Positions 50,806 to 62,049 are shown, numbered from the stretch's first letter. The stretch is DNA of 64,000 nt from Pelagibacteraceae bacterium AG-345-O09 (GCA_003281725.1 QCBC01000003.1:1-64000); one strand, 5' to 3'. Numbers and translations: made by a program. The notes: a model not told the origin generated them from the letters alone.

Positions 50806-51684
50806 TTTTTTGTTGTCTGCTTTTCTAACAAAATAAATACCAACTGAAACTGCTATTAGAGAAATTAATACTTTAGTGGTAATCAATTCTTTCAAAAAAA
50901 TGTAACTTAAAATAGTACCAAAAATAGGAATTAAATAGGAAACTTGAGATTGAAAAATTAATCCATTTTTAACTAAAACTCTAAATCTAAGTAACCAAGC
51001 TAAGCCTGTTGAAACAAGCCCTAAATATATAACAGAAATGGTTGAGTCCAGTCTTGGAGATACATTCCAAGGTTGTTCAATAAAACTTACCAATGGAATA
51101 AGAATAATTGTAGCCCAAATTAAAATTGAACCAGTTACATTTTCATTCTTTTTCTTGCTGATTTTTAAAGTTAAAACTCCACCAATTACATAACATGTAG
51201 AGCCTAAAAGAATTAAAAGTGCTGATATAAAATTATTTTCATCAATTAATAAGTTGTCTGAAAATAAATAAAGAATACCGGAGAAACCAATCAAAATCCC
51301 AAAAGTTTTTATAAAATTAAATTTTTCATTTTTTGTATAAAAATGACCCAGCACAGTCGAACTAAGAGGTGTAGTGGACATGAGAATTGCTGCAAGATTA
51401 CTCTGGACTGATTTAATTCCATAAGCAATGAGGAAAAAGGGAGCTACTAAATTAATGAATCCTATTAATGCAAACCAATGCCAATCTTTTGAAAATGCTT
51501 CTATCTTAATATCTTTATAATAACAAAGTAGTAAAACAGGTATAGCTCCAAAAAAAACTCTGAGAAAAGCAATTGTTACTGGTCCAAAAGAGTAAGTAGC
51601 AATTTTTATGTTAAAAAAAGCTGAAGCCCAGATTAATGCTAACAAAACTAGTAATATATAATCTAGTAATTTTGGTTGTCTCAT
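50794..51684 (-). CDS. DMT/EamA family transporter
   Basis: ALIWASAFFNIKIATYSFGPVTIAFLRVFFGAIPVL; about 10 TM. Confidence 0.9.
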   Translation of the reverse strand: MRQPKLLDYILLVLLALIWASAFFNIKIATYSFGPVTIAFLRVFFGAIPVLLLCYYKDIKIEAFSKDWHWFALIGFINLVAPFFLIAYGIKSVQSNLAAILMSTTPLSSTVLGHFYTKNEKFNFIKTFGILIGFSGILYLFSDNLLIDENNFISALLILLGSTCYVIGGVLTLKISKKKNENVTGSILIWATIILIPLVSFIEQPWNVSPRLDSTISVIYLGLVSTGLAWLLRFRVLVKNGLIFQSQVSYLIPIFGTILSYIFLKELITTKVLISLIAVSVGIYFVRKADNKKLLN

Positions 51685-52160
51685 TCTATTAACTCTTTAA
51701 TTGATCCTTTAGTAATTTTATTCAAGTCTTTGAAGCTAATTTTGAATACACAATTAGGATGACCTGCTGCAGCAAATAAATAATTAAATCTTTCTAAAGA
51801 ATTATCAATTAGAATATTAGTTTCATTTAAATGACCAATTGGAGAAACACCTCCTATTGTGAAACCTGTAACATTTTTAACATCATCAGCTGAAGCCATA
51901 GATGCATCTTTTATATTAAGTATTTTTTTAATTTTATTTAAAGAAGCTTTTTTATCTCCAGCTACAAGACAAAGTGTATAACTTTGTTCAGTTTTAAAAA
52001 GTAAACTTTTAACAATTGCACCAACCTCACAACCTAAAGATGAAGCAGCTTCTAAAGCTGTCCTTGCTGAACTATTAAGTAAAATAACTCTCTGATTTTG
52101 ATCAAATTCCTTCAATAATTTTTCAATTCTTTTGACTGGCTCTTTGAGTAATAAAGTCAT
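51681..52160 (-). CDS. YbaK/EbsC-type aminoacyl-tRNA deacylase domain protein
   Basis: GCEVGAIVKSLLFKT, GFTIGGVSPIGHL, FAAAGHPNCVF. Confidence 0.9.
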   Translation of the reverse strand: MTLLLKEPVKRIEKLLKEFDQNQRVILLNSSARTALEAASSLGCEVGAIVKSLLFKTEQSYTLCLVAGDKKASLNKIKKILNIKDASMASADDVKNVTGFTIGGVSPIGHLNETNILIDNSLERFNYLFAAAGHPNCVFKISFKDLNKITKGSIKELIE

Positions 52161-52301
52161 TATTCAACTTATAATTGTTAGTTATTTTAAACATTTAATT
52201 ATACACTCATGTGAAAAATGCATAGGTGTTATTAAGTAAAAGAACATTCTTTAACAGTCTTTATTTGGTATCACAAGGCCCTGAATTATAAAGGAGATAG
52301 G

Positions 52302-53708
52302 ATGAGCGCAAATGATGTTTTAAAAACTATCAAAGATAAAGACATAGAGTACGTAGATTTAAGATTTACGGACCCAAGAGGTAAACTTCAGCATGTAACC
52401 ATGGATGCTAAAATGGTTGATGACGAAATGTTGAATGAGGGTATATTTTTTGATGGCTCATCTATAGCAGGTTGGAAAGCTATTAACGAGTCTGACATGA
52501 TACTTAAGCCTGATTTATCAAGAGCAATTGTAGATCCCTTTACGTCTCATAACACTCTAAATCTTTTTTGTGATATTTTAGATGCAATAAAAAAAGATCC
52601 TTATGAAAGAGATCCAAGAGGAACAGCTAAAAAGGCAGAAGCTTACTTAAAAAATTCAGGTATTGGAGATAAAGCATTTTTTGGACCAGAGGCAGAATTT
52701 TTCGTATTTGATGATGTAAGATTTAAAAATGATATGAATGAAACAGGTTTTAAAATTGATAGTAAGGAAGGCCCTTATAATTCTGGAAGAGAGTATGAAA
52801 ATGGAAACATGGGTCATAGACCAGGAATTAAAGGTGGTTATTTCCCAGTTCCACCGGTAGATAGTGAACAAGATATGAGAAGTGAATATTTGAAAGCAAT
52901 GAAGGACATGGGAATTAAAGTTGAAAAACATCACCATGAAGTTGCTCCAAGTCAACATGAGCTTGGAATGTATTTTGGAACTTTAGTGGATCAAGCAGAT
53001 AATTTACAATTATATAAATATGCTGTTCATATGGTTTCTCACTCATTTGGTAAAACTGCAACTTTTATGCCTAAACCTGTTAAAGGTGATAACGGTTCAG
53101 GTATGCACGTACACCAATCAATTTGGAAAGGAGACACTGCATTATTTTCTGGTGATAAGTATGCTGGTTTATCTGATACTGCATTATATTATATTGGTGG
53201 AATTTTAAAACATGCTAAAGCTATAAATGCATTTTCAAATGCAACAACTAATAGCTATAAAAGATTAATTCCAGGATTTGAAGCTCCTGTTCTATTAGCT
53301 TACTCGGCAAGAAACAGATCGGCATCATGCAGGATTCCTATTACTTTAAGTAAAAAAGCTGCAAGATGTGAGATTAGATTTGGTGATGCAGCAGGTAACC
53401 CTTATTTAACTTTTGCTGCTATGCTAATGGCTGGTTTGGATGGTATTAAAAATAAAATTGATCCAGGTAAATCATTCGATAAAGATCTTTACGCATTATC
53501 AGATGATGAAGTAAAAAAAATACCAACTGTATGCGGATCTCTAAGGGAAGCTATGCAAAGTTTAGATAAAGATAGAGATTTTTTAAAAGAAGGAAATGTT
53601 TTTACTGATGATCAAATTGATGCTTACATCGCATTAAAATTTGAGGAAATACATAATTTTGAACATACTCCTCATCCGATTGAGTTCGAAATGTATTACA
53701 GCTGTTAA
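52302..53708 (+). CDS. glnA: Glutamine synthetase type I
   Basis: [49 protein letters not shown]; Shine-Dalgarno aaaggagat. Confidence 0.96.
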   Translation: MSANDVLKTIKDKDIEYVDLRFTDPRGKLQHVTMDAKMVDDEMLNEGIFFDGSSIAGWKAINESDMILKPDLSRAIVDPFTSHNTLNLFCDILDAIKKDPYERDPRGTAKKAEAYLKNSGIGDKAFFGPEAEFFVFDDVRFKNDMNETGFKIDSKEGPYNSGREYENGNMGHRPGIKGGYFPVPPVDSEQDMRSEYLKAMKDMGIKVEKHHHEVAPSQHELGMYFGTLVDQADNLQLYKYAVHMVSHSFGKTATFMPKPVKGDNGSGMHVHQSIWKGDTALFSGDKYAGLSDTALYYIGGILKHAKAINAFSNATTNSYKRLIPGFEAPVLLAYSARNRSASCRIPITLSKKAARCEIRFGDAAGNPYLTFAAMLMAGLDGIKNKIDPGKSFDKDLYALSDDEVKKIPTVCGSLREAMQSLDKDRDFLKEGNVFTDDQIDAYIALKFEEIHNFEHTPHPIEFEMYYSC

Positions 53709-53711
53709 AAA

Positions 53712-53882
53712 TTACTGTCTAGTTTTAGCAATTTTATTTTTTCCAGAACCCCTTTTAACAATGTAATCTTGAGTTCCGTTTGCTCCAGTTTCTACAGATT
53801 TAACAAGAGATCTCATAAAATCTTTTCTCTTTTCTTTTCTATGTTCACTATTTAGCAAATTTCTAAATTCAAAAACGTTCAT
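53712..53882 (-). CDS. Small basic hypothetical protein, 56 aa (MNVFEFRNLLNSEHRKEKRKDFMRSLVKSVETGANGTQDYIVKRGSGKNKIAKTRQ)
   Basis: ORF follows sufA; start moved to 53882 because the longer track ORF runs into sufA. Confidence 0.5.
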   Translation of the reverse strand: MNVFEFRNLLNSEHRKEKRKDFMRSLVKSVETGANGTQDYIVKRGSGKNKIAKTRQ

Positions 53883-53922
53883 ACAAAGAATATATATCTT
53901 AGCTGATATGTTTAAAATGGGA

Positions 53923-54255
53923 CTATACTTTAAATGATTCTCCGCAGCCACATCGCTCGGTTTCATTTGGATTGTTAAAAACGAATGTTGAGGAAAAGTC
54001 CTCTTTCTTATAATCCATTTCTGTTCCTAAAAGATACATAACAGCAGCTGAATCGATATAAATTTTAACACCTTTATCTTCTATTACCTCATCATTAGGA
54101 TTAATCTCTTTTGAGTACTCCATAACATATGACATCCCAGCACATCCTCCAGACTTTACAGAAACTCTCACTCCTATTGTATTTTTTTCAGCACTAGACA
54201 TTATTTCTCTTATTCTCGAGGCAGCACTGTCACTCAATTTAATTATTGAATTCAT
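53923..54255 (-). CDS. sufA: HesB/IscA-type Fe-S assembly protein
   Basis: VKSGGCAGMSYVMEY, NPNETERCGCGESFKV. Confidence 0.93.
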   Translation of the reverse strand: MNSIIKLSDSAASRIREIMSSAEKNTIGVRVSVKSGGCAGMSYVMEYSKEINPNDEVIEDKGVKIYIDSAAVMYLLGTEMDYKKEDFSSTFVFNNPNETERCGCGESFKV

Positions 54256-54551
54256 TATAAATTCAGCTCCAATTTGGCAGCATCAGACATCATATCTTTT
54301 GTCCAAGGTGGATCCCATACCAATTCTAAGTCAACGTCTTCTATCTCCTCTACTTGCATAGCACCTTCCTTTACCTCTTTAGGTAAGCTTTCAGCTACTG
54401 GACAATTTGGGGTAGTTAATGTCATTTTTATTTTTGCTTTTTTTTCATTTACTTGAACATCGTAAATAAGACCTAGATCATAAATATTCACTGGGAGCTC
54501 AGGGTCATAAATTTTTTTTATTTCTTCAATTATTTTATCTTTTATTTCCAT
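54255..54551 (-). CDS. sufT: SufT (DUF59/MIP18 family)
   Basis: IYDPELPVNIYDLGLIYDV, TTPNCPVAESLPKEV, VWDPPWTKDMMSD. Confidence 0.93.
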   Translation of the reverse strand: MEIKDKIIEEIKKIYDPELPVNIYDLGLIYDVQVNEKKAKIKMTLTTPNCPVAESLPKEVKEGAMQVEEIEDVDLELVWDPPWTKDMMSDAAKLELNL

Positions 54552-54557
54552 AAAATA

Positions 54558-55022
54558 TTATTTTTCTGTACTGATTTCTTCTCCATCGTTCTCCATTGCT
54601 GAGACTAATGTATGCCAAGATAATGTAGCACATTTTACTCTCATTGGGTATTGTTTAACACCTGACAAACACATCAACTTTGTTTTATCATCCTCCTTTA
54701 ATATATTAGATTTAAGTTCGGGGTTTTCCTTTATCATTCCCAAAAAATCTTCTATAATTTCTTTAGCTTCATTGTCACTCTTACCTTTAATTAAATCTGT
54801 CATAATTGAAGCTGATGCCATTGAAATAGCACAACCACTACCTTCAAAAGAAATGTCTTCTACTTTTCTTTGATCATTTAATTTTAAATAAACATGCACA
54901 TTATCTCCACATAATGGATTATTTCCTTTAGCATCTTTATTAAAGTTGTCAGTCTTTCCTAAGTTTCTAGGATTCTTACCGTGTTCTAATATTATTTCTT
55001 GATATAATTCTTTTAAATTCAT
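54558..55022 (-). CDS. sufU: SufU/IscU-like scaffold
   Basis: YQEIILEHGKNPRN, NPLCGDNVHVYL, SFEGSGCAISMASASIM. Confidence 0.94.
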   Translation of the reverse strand: MNLKELYQEIILEHGKNPRNLGKTDNFNKDAKGNNPLCGDNVHVYLKLNDQRKVEDISFEGSGCAISMASASIMTDLIKGKSDNEAKEIIEDFLGMIKENPELKSNILKEDDKTKLMCLSGVKQYPMRVKCATLSWHTLVSAMENDGEEISTEK

Positions 55023-56239
55023 TTTAAATCAAAAATCTTTTTACATTTATTAATTGACTCATTAAGTTGATCAAAATCCTCTTTTGTATTGTAAACACCA
55101 ACTGAAGCTCTGGCGCTTGCTGGTATTTCTAATTTATCATGAAGTATTTGACAACAATGATGGCCAGCTCTAATTGCTACGCCATCCTCATCTAAGATTG
55201 TAGCAATATCGTGAGGGTGCATTCCATCAATAGTAAATGATAAAACTCCTCCTTTATTTTTTGGGTTACCAATTATTTTTACTGAGTTATTTTTTCTTAA
55301 AACCTCTTGACCATACTCAATTAATTCTTTTTCATGTTTTATTATATTTTCAATACCAATATTTTCCAAAAATTTGATTGACTGGTCAAATGCTATTACT
55401 TGTGCAGTAGCCATTGTTCCTGCTTCATATTTATTTGGTAAATCTCCATAAGTAATTCTATCTTTCTTTACTTCTTTAATCATTCCTCCTCCACCTTGAT
55501 AAGGTGGTAATTCTTCAAGCCATTTTTTTTTACCATATAAAATTCCTAATCCTGTTGGTCCATACATTTTATGACACGAGATTGCATAAAAATCACAATC
55601 AAGATCTTGCACATCTATTTTTAAATGTGGGGCACCCTGACACCCATCAACAACTACTATAATTCCTTTAGAGTGAGCAAGTTCTGTTATCTCTTTAATT
55701 GGTAGTATTGCCCCCGTAACATTTGATAAATGATTAACTGCTATTACCTTAGTTTTTGGTGTTATCATTTTTTCAATATTCTCAATTGGAATTTCACCTT
55801 CATCATTAATTTCTGCAAAATTAATTTTTATATTTTTTGATTTTCTTAAATAATGCCATGGCACATAATTAGAATGATGTTCTAGTTCAGTTAATAATAT
55901 TTCATCCCCTTCATCTAAGTATTTTTGCCCTAAAGTATTTGCTACCAAATTAAGTGCCTCTGTTGCACCTTTTGTAAAAACAATCTCATTTTTATCTTTT
56001 GCATTTATATATTTTTGAACCGATGACCTTGTATTTTCATACAAATTAGTGGCAGCTACAGCCAAATAATGGATGCTTCTACCTACATTAGAAAATTGTT
56101 TTGTATAAAACTCGTTTATCCTATCAATAACTACTTTAGGTTTTTGGGAAGAGTTAGCACTATCTAAATAGACTAAGTCATTATTTTGTATTTTTTCGTC
56201 AAATATAGGAAATTCTTTTTTAATGTCGTCTAAATTCAT
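55019..56239 (-). CDS. sufS: Cysteine desulfurase
   Basis: VYLDSANSSQKPKVVIDRINEFY, VDGCQGAPH, SCHKMYGPTGLGILYGK, RAGHHCCQILHDKL. Confidence 0.95.
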   Translation of the reverse strand: MNLDDIKKEFPIFDEKIQNNDLVYLDSANSSQKPKVVIDRINEFYTKQFSNVGRSIHYLAVAATNLYENTRSSVQKYINAKDKNEIVFTKGATEALNLVANTLGQKYLDEGDEILLTELEHHSNYVPWHYLRKSKNIKINFAEINDEGEIPIENIEKMITPKTKVIAVNHLSNVTGAILPIKEITELAHSKGIIVVVDGCQGAPHLKIDVQDLDCDFYAISCHKMYGPTGLGILYGKKKWLEELPPYQGGGGMIKEVKKDRITYGDLPNKYEAGTMATAQVIAFDQSIKFLENIGIENIIKHEKELIEYGQEVLRKNNSVKIIGNPKNKGGVLSFTIDGMHPHDIATILDEDGVAIRAGHHCCQILHDKLEIPASARASVGVYNTKEDFDQLNESINKCKKIFDLK

Positions 56240-57483
56240 TCTTTTAATCCAATCATATTTTTAACTAAATTTTTAATTTCTGTATCTGTTATTTTTTCAA
56301 CTACGTCTAACAGAAAACCATTAATCAAAAGTTCCTTTGACTGTTTATAACTCAGTCCTCTAGACATTAGATAAAATATTGAGTTTTCGTCAAGACTTCC
56401 TGATGCAGATCCATGAGAACATTTTACATCATCAGCATATATTTCTAGTTCAGGCTTAGCATTAAATTCAGAAGTTTCATCAAGTAAAATTGCTTTACTT
56501 AATTGATATCCATCAGTTTTTTGTGCTTTAGAGTCTACAAATATTTTACCTTGATAAGCAGATTTAGAATTTTCCCCTAAAACACTTTTTATCAATTGAT
56601 AACTTTTTGTATTTTCAACCAAATGGTTAATTATTGTTCTTATTTCATGATGTTGCCCTTCATTTAATGAAAAAATACCATTTACAAATGCTGAGGAATA
56701 TTCTCCTTTTAAGTTACAATTAATTTCATTTTTTGAAAAATTCGATCCTGAAGATAAGACAAAAGTCTCTGAAACACTGTTGTTATCTTGTTCAATATTA
56801 TTATAAGAATATCTGATATTTTTATTTTGTAATTTATCAATCTTATAATTTTTTAAAATAGCATTTTCTTTTAAATCAAAATTATAAAAAATATTGATAA
56901 AATTATTCTCTGCTCCATCGTTAAACAAGTCTATTAATCTTAAAGAACTATTTTGTTCTAGTTGAAATTCTAATTTTAAATTAATATTTTTAGACTTAAT
57001 TTTGTTATTTGTAGAGTGATAAACAACAAGAGGTTTTTTCAAAGAATAATTCTTTTTTATAGTAATTTTGTAACATTTATTTGAGAAAGCATTATTTAAA
57101 GATAAGAGAGAATTATTATGTTCTAATCTATTCACAAATTTAAAATCACTATTAATTTCTATCTTATCATGATCTTCATGTGTAAAATCAACCTTCTCCA
57201 CTCTTCCATTTATGAAGACAATTTTATTATGTTCTAAACCTTCTACAAAAATTGAGGTATCAACTTTGTTAGAAAAAGAATAATCGTTATAAAAACTTAA
57301 TTCACCAATACTTTTTTTAATAATTTGGCTTAAGTCTGAAAATTTCCAGTTTTCAAGTTTTCTAGTTGGAAAACCAGTTTTTAAAAATTTATTTAAATAT
57401 ATTTTTTTTTGTTCAACATCTTTTTCAGAAAAAGCTGAGGTTTTAACTATTTTGTCAAAATCTGTTTTAATTTGTTCAGTCAT
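56236..57483 (-). CDS. sufD: SufD Fe-S assembly protein
   Basis: AYQGKIFVDSKAQKTDGYQLSKAILLDETSEFNAKPELEIYADDVKCSHGSASGSLDENSIFYLMSRGL. Confidence 0.95.
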   Translation of the reverse strand: MTEQIKTDFDKIVKTSAFSEKDVEQKKIYLNKFLKTGFPTRKLENWKFSDLSQIIKKSIGELSFYNDYSFSNKVDTSIFVEGLEHNKIVFINGRVEKVDFTHEDHDKIEINSDFKFVNRLEHNNSLLSLNNAFSNKCYKITIKKNYSLKKPLVVYHSTNNKIKSKNINLKLEFQLEQNSSLRLIDLFNDGAENNFINIFYNFDLKENAILKNYKIDKLQNKNIRYSYNNIEQDNNSVSETFVLSSGSNFSKNEINCNLKGEYSSAFVNGIFSLNEGQHHEIRTIINHLVENTKSYQLIKSVLGENSKSAYQGKIFVDSKAQKTDGYQLSKAILLDETSEFNAKPELEIYADDVKCSHGSASGSLDENSIFYLMSRGLSYKQSKELLINGFLLDVVEKITDTEIKNLVKNMIGLKE

Positions 57484-58218
57484 TTAATTGAAATTTTCGT
57501 ATCCTTTTTTTTCTAATTCTAATGCAAGTTCTGGTCCTCCAGATTTGATTATTTTTCCATTCATTAATACATGAACAAAATCTGGTTTTATGTAGTCTAG
57601 TAATCTTTGATAGTGGGTAATTATTAAGAAAGAATTGTCTTTACCCCTCAATGTGTTTACCCCATCAGATACAACCTTTAAAGCATCAATATCTAATCCT
57701 GAATCAGTTTCATCTAAAATAGATAACTTGGGCGATAGCATTGACATTTGTAAAATTTCATTTTTCTTTTTTTCACCTCCGGAAAAACCAACATTTAATT
57801 GTCTGTTTAATTTTTCTTCGTCAAATTTTAACTCTCTAGCTTTTTCTTTTACAAGTTTTAAAAATTCAATTGCGTCAAGTTCTTTTTCTCCTTTTGCTTT
57901 TCTTATTGCATTTAAAGAGGTTTTTAAAAAGATATTGGTATTTACACCTGGAATTTCCAAAGGATATTGAAAAGCTAAAAATATTCCTTTATGTGCTCTT
58001 TCCTCAGTTTCAAGCTCAAATAAATTATTATTCTCAAAAAGTACCTCTCCAGATATTTCATATCCTTTTTTACCAGATAAAATATTTGATAATGTACTTT
58101 TGCCTGAACCATTGGGACCCATAATTGCGTGTACTTCACCAGGATTAATATTAAGTGAAAAATCTTTTAGAATCGATTTATCCTCAATGTTTACACTTAA
58201 ATTATTTATTTTTAACAT
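57484..58218 (-). CDS. sufC: SufC ATPase
   Basis: IMGPNGSGKSTLSNILSG, FSGGEKKKNEILQM, DETDSGLDIDAL. Confidence 0.96.
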   Translation of the reverse strand: MLKINNLSVNIEDKSILKDFSLNINPGEVHAIMGPNGSGKSTLSNILSGKKGYEISGEVLFENNNLFELETEERAHKGIFLAFQYPLEIPGVNTNIFLKTSLNAIRKAKGEKELDAIEFLKLVKEKARELKFDEEKLNRQLNVGFSGGEKKKNEILQMSMLSPKLSILDETDSGLDIDALKVVSDGVNTLRGKDNSFLIITHYQRLLDYIKPDFVHVLMNGKIIKSGGPELALELEKKGYENFN

Positions 58219-59660
58219 TAACCAACGCTGCCTTCCAAGCTGATACCTACTAGTTTTTGAGCCTCTACAGCAAATTCCATTGGTAGTTGTTGCAGCACTT
58301 CTTTACAAAATCCGTTTACAATTAATCCAACAGCTTCCTCTGGATTTAAACCTCTTTGCTGACAATAGTGTAATTGTTCCTCACTTATTTTAGAAGTTGT
58401 AGCTTCATGAGCTATATTTGAGTCTAAATTTTTATTTTTAATATACGGCACAGTATGAGCTCCACATTTATTTCCCATTAATAAAGAATCACACTGAGTA
58501 TAATTACTTGAATTTTTTGCTTTTGAATTAATGTCAACTAATCCTCTGTAAGTCATATCTGAAAATCCTGCACTAATACCTTTTGATACAATCTTACTCT
58601 TTGTATTTTTTCCTAAATGGATCATCTTAGTTCCAGTATCAGCTTTTTGGTGATTATTAGTTATCGCGATTGAATAAAATTCACCTATTGAATTATCTCC
58701 TTTCAATATACAGCTAGGATATTTCCAAGTTATAGCTGAGCCAGTCTCTACTTGCGTCCAAGAAATTTTAGAGTTTTTGCCTTTGCACAACCCTCGTTTA
58801 GTAACAAAATTATATATTCCTCCTTTACCATTTTCATCTCCTGGGTACCAATTTTGTACTGTTGAATATTTTATCTCAGCATCATCAAGTGCAATTAACT
58901 CTACATTAGCAGCGTGCAATTGGTTTTCATCTCTCATTGGTGCCGTACACCCCTCTAAGTAACTTACATAACTTCCTTTATCTGCAATAATCAAAGTTCT
59001 TTCAAATTGTCCTGTCTCTGATGCATTAATTCTAAAATAAGTCGATAGTTCCATTGGGCATTTAATTCCTTCTGGAATGTAAACGAATGATCCATCAGTG
59101 AATACAGCAGAATTTAAAGTTGCAAAGAAATGATCTGTTGTTGGTATAACAGTTCCTAAATATTTTTTAACTAGATCCGGGTGTTTTTGAATAGCTTCTG
59201 ACATAGAGCAAAAAATTATTCCCTGTTTAGTTAATTCATCTTTAAAAGTTGTTGCAACGGAAACAGAGTCAAAAACAGCATCAACGGCAATACCATTTAA
59301 CCTTGCTTGTTCTTGTAATGGTATACCAAGCTTTTTATAAGTTTCTAAAAGTTTAGGATCGAGTTCATCAAGGCTTTTTGGTTTATCGTTCATACTTTTA
59401 GGTGCTGAATAATAATATAAATCTTGGTAATCTATTTTTGGATATTTTGGTTTTTGCCAATTAGGTTCTTTTAATTGTTTAAATCTTTCGAATGCTTTTA
59501 ATCTAAAATCTAACATCCATTTTGGTTCCTTTTTAATATTAGAAATAAATTTAATTACATCTTCATTCAACCCCTTGGGTGCTCTGATATTTTCTATATC
59601 TGTTGAAAACCCGTACTTATAATCTTTTAACTTTTCTATATCTTTTTCTCTTTTATCCAT
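58218..59660 (-). CDS. sufB: SufB Fe-S scaffold
   Basis: [60 protein letters not shown]. Confidence 0.97.
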   Translation of the reverse strand: MDKREKDIEKLKDYKYGFSTDIENIRAPKGLNEDVIKFISNIKKEPKWMLDFRLKAFERFKQLKEPNWQKPKYPKIDYQDLYYYSAPKSMNDKPKSLDELDPKLLETYKKLGIPLQEQARLNGIAVDAVFDSVSVATTFKDELTKQGIIFCSMSEAIQKHPDLVKKYLGTVIPTTDHFFATLNSAVFTDGSFVYIPEGIKCPMELSTYFRINASETGQFERTLIIADKGSYVSYLEGCTAPMRDENQLHAANVELIALDDAEIKYSTVQNWYPGDENGKGGIYNFVTKRGLCKGKNSKISWTQVETGSAITWKYPSCILKGDNSIGEFYSIAITNNHQKADTGTKMIHLGKNTKSKIVSKGISAGFSDMTYRGLVDINSKAKNSSNYTQCDSLLMGNKCGAHTVPYIKNKNLDSNIAHEATTSKISEEQLHYCQQRGLNPEEAVGLIVNGFCKEVLQQLPMEFAVEAQKLVGISLEGSVG

Positions 59661-59661
59661 T

Positions 59662-60087
59662 TTAAACTCTTCTCTCAGAATTATCTTTAACTAAATCATC
59701 TAAACTTTTTTTATCAAAAAAATTATTAATATGATTTTCAAGTTCATCCCAAAGATTATGTGTAAGACATTTTATAGCTTTACCATTACACCCTTTTTTT
59801 GACTCTTTTTTACATTTAACTGTTTTTACTTTTTCGTCTACTGCTTCAAAAATATTTATAAGCTTAATTTCTTTAGCTTTTTTATTTAAAATATATCCTC
59901 CTTGAGTGCCTCTCACACTTTGAACTATTTCTTTTTTTCTTAACTTTGAGAATATTTGTTCTAAATAATCCAAGGAAATTCCTTGTCTTAGTGAGATGTC
60001 TCTTAGAGAAACCGGATTGATAGTATTAAATCTTGCCAGGTCTACTAGGGCCATTACTGCGTATCTACCTTTTGATGTAAGCTTCAT
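59662..60087 (-). CDS. iscR: Rrf2-family Fe-S regulator IscR
   Basis: [28 protein letters not shown]; three cysteines plus H in [19 protein letters not shown]. Confidence 0.92.
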   Translation of the reverse strand: MKLTSKGRYAVMALVDLARFNTINPVSLRDISLRQGISLDYLEQIFSKLRKKEIVQSVRGTQGGYILNKKAKEIKLINIFEAVDEKVKTVKCKKESKKGCNGKAIKCLTHNLWDELENHINNFFDKKSLDDLVKDNSERRV

Positions 60088-60112
60088 AAATCCTTATTTT
60101 ACGGGGACATAT

Positions 60113-60139
60113 ATAAACCCGACTAAAATAGTCAAGTAT
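60113..60139 (-). promoter_or_regulatory. IscR type-1-like operator upstream of iscR-suf
   Basis: Minus strand ATACTTGACTATTTTAGTCGGGTTTAT; perfect palindromic core GACTA-TTT-TAGTC. Confidence 0.75.
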
Positions 60140-60221
60140 CTAAGTTAAAAAAAAACTAACATTTTGTCACGGAGTTGTGATAAACCTAATTTTTTTTTGA
60201 GAATAATAATCAATAACAATT

Positions 60222-60878
60222 ATGGATAACAAAATTTTAGAAATTTTCATTCCTGGTCCTGCTGGAAGATTAGAGGCTAAATATTTTAAAAGTAAAAAAA
60301 GTACTTCACCAGTAGCATTGGTGCTACAACCACATCCGCAATACGGAGGAACGATGAACAATAGAGTTGTTGTTGAAACCTTTCATACTTTTATGGATAA
60401 CGATTTTTCTGTTTGTCGAGTAAATTTTAGAGGAGTTGGTAAAAGTGATGGTGAATTTGATAATGGTCAAGGCGAATTAGCTGACGCTGCTGCTGCTTTA
60501 GATTGGTTGGAAAGAGAAAATTTTGATAACTCACAATGTTGGGTTTCAGGATTTTCATTTGGATCTTTAATTGCAATGCAACTACTAATGAGACGACCTG
60601 AAATAAATAGATTTATAGCAATTTCTCCACAGCCTAATGTTTACGATTTTTCATTTTTATCTCCATGTCCCACTTCTGGTCTTATGATATACGGTAAAAA
60701 AGATGAACTTGTACCTATAGAACATATTAATGAACTAGATAAAAGATTAAGTGCTCAAAAAGGAATTAAAGTAGAATTCCAACCAATAAATGATGCTAAT
60801 CATTTTTTTTCAAAAAATGAAACTTCCTTAGTAAAAAGTTTGGATAAGTATATTAAAAAAGAAACTGCACTTTATTAA
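60222..60878 (+). CDS. Alpha/beta hydrolase
   Basis: LQPHPQYGGTMNNRVV, VNFRGVGKSDGEFDNGQGE, VSGFSFGSLIAMQL. Confidence 0.9.
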   Translation: MDNKILEIFIPGPAGRLEAKYFKSKKSTSPVALVLQPHPQYGGTMNNRVVVETFHTFMDNDFSVCRVNFRGVGKSDGEFDNGQGELADAAAALDWLERENFDNSQCWVSGFSFGSLIAMQLLMRRPEINRFIAISPQPNVYDFSFLSPCPTSGLMIYGKKDELVPIEHINELDKRLSAQKGIKVEFQPINDANHFFSKNETSLVKSLDKYIKKETALY

Positions 60879-62002
60879 AAATTTTCAATTAAAACTCCAC
60901 CAGTAGTTGGTGATTTACATTTAGTTGTACCTGGAAAAGAAATAGGTAAATTTAAAAAAGATCTTATAGCAAGGTATGCAAATGCCTCTGACTCTATATA
61001 ATCTCCATCAAAACCATAATCATCAATTGGTTGGATAATCAAATTTTTAGGCAATGTGTTTTTTATTCTATCTAATAAATAAATATTTTTTCTTCCTCCT
61101 CCACAAATTAAAATTTTGCAAGTTTTGTTTCTTACATCTGACAAGAAATTAAAAAGTTCTATGCCTATTATTTTTGCTGTAAACTCAGTTAGAGTTGCTG
61201 CTCCATCATCTAAATCAAGACCTCTTACAAATCCTAAGCTGAAATCTTTTATGTCAAATGATGAAATTTTTTGATTAGGCCTATTTTCAAAATTTTCTAG
61301 AGCTTGATTTAGAATTAAATCATTTATTTTTCCTCTTTTTGCGATATCTCCATTAAAATCAAATTTCTTCTTAATATTATTTCTTACCCATTCATCTATT
61401 AAACAATTTCCTGGACCTAAGTCTCTGCTTAAAAAACTATCTTTATTATAATCATTTATTAAAGTTGCATTTGCAATACCACCTATATTTAAAATACAAA
61501 CTGGTAGATCAATCTTTTTTTGTTTGATGATTAATTTGTGAAAAACTGGGGCTAAAGGAGCTCCCTCACCACCGTTTTGAATATCATTTTTTCTAAAATT
61601 ATAGACTACCTTTTTTTTAGAAAGTTGAGATAATAAGTTACCATCTCCAATTTGTTTGGAAATTTTTTCTAATGGATTATGATATATTGTTTGCCCATGA
61701 AAACCTATAAAATCAATATTTTTATCAATTGACTGTAAAATCTCGTAAGTAATCTTAGCGTGAAATAAGGTTATATCTTTTTCAAGAGAATATATTTCTT
61801 TTTCATTTTTTTTTAAATCTTTTAATTGAGAAATCTTAGCTTTTAAATAGTGGATTTTTTCGTATATTTTTTGATCGTATTTAAAATACTTATTAAATAT
61901 ATTGGTATAATTATCTACTCCATTAGAGCTAATAATAGAGGCATCTACACCATCTCCTGATGTGCCACTCATTAATCCTAATGCTGTAAATATCTTTCCC
62001 AT
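60875..62002 (-). CDS. anmK: Anhydro-N-acetylmuramic acid kinase
   Basis: LGLMSGTSGDGVDASII, GFHGQTIYHNP, LNIGGIANATLI, CGGGRKNIYLL. Confidence 0.95.
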   Translation of the reverse strand: MGKIFTALGLMSGTSGDGVDASIISSNGVDNYTNIFNKYFKYDQKIYEKIHYLKAKISQLKDLKKNEKEIYSLEKDITLFHAKITYEILQSIDKNIDFIGFHGQTIYHNPLEKISKQIGDGNLLSQLSKKKVVYNFRKNDIQNGGEGAPLAPVFHKLIIKQKKIDLPVCILNIGGIANATLINDYNKDSFLSRDLGPGNCLIDEWVRNNIKKKFDFNGDIAKRGKINDLILNQALENFENRPNQKISSFDIKDFSLGFVRGLDLDDGAATLTEFTAKIIGIELFNFLSDVRNKTCKILICGGGRKNIYLLDRIKNTLPKNLIIQPIDDYGFDGDYIESEAFAYLAIRSFLNLPISFPGTTKCKSPTTGGVLIENF

Positions 62003-62049
62003 TCTTATTTTTTTTTAATAAAATTTGTATATTGTATAACTATAAGCTT

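Noticed and set aside
52161-52301. Possible glutamine (glnA-type) riboswitch upstream of glnA
   Set aside because: Conserved glutamine aptamer sequence elements not recognised.
57635-57970. Plus ORFs antisense to sufC (also 57870-58124) and sufB (58777-58962)
   Set aside because: Antisense to highly conserved suf genes.
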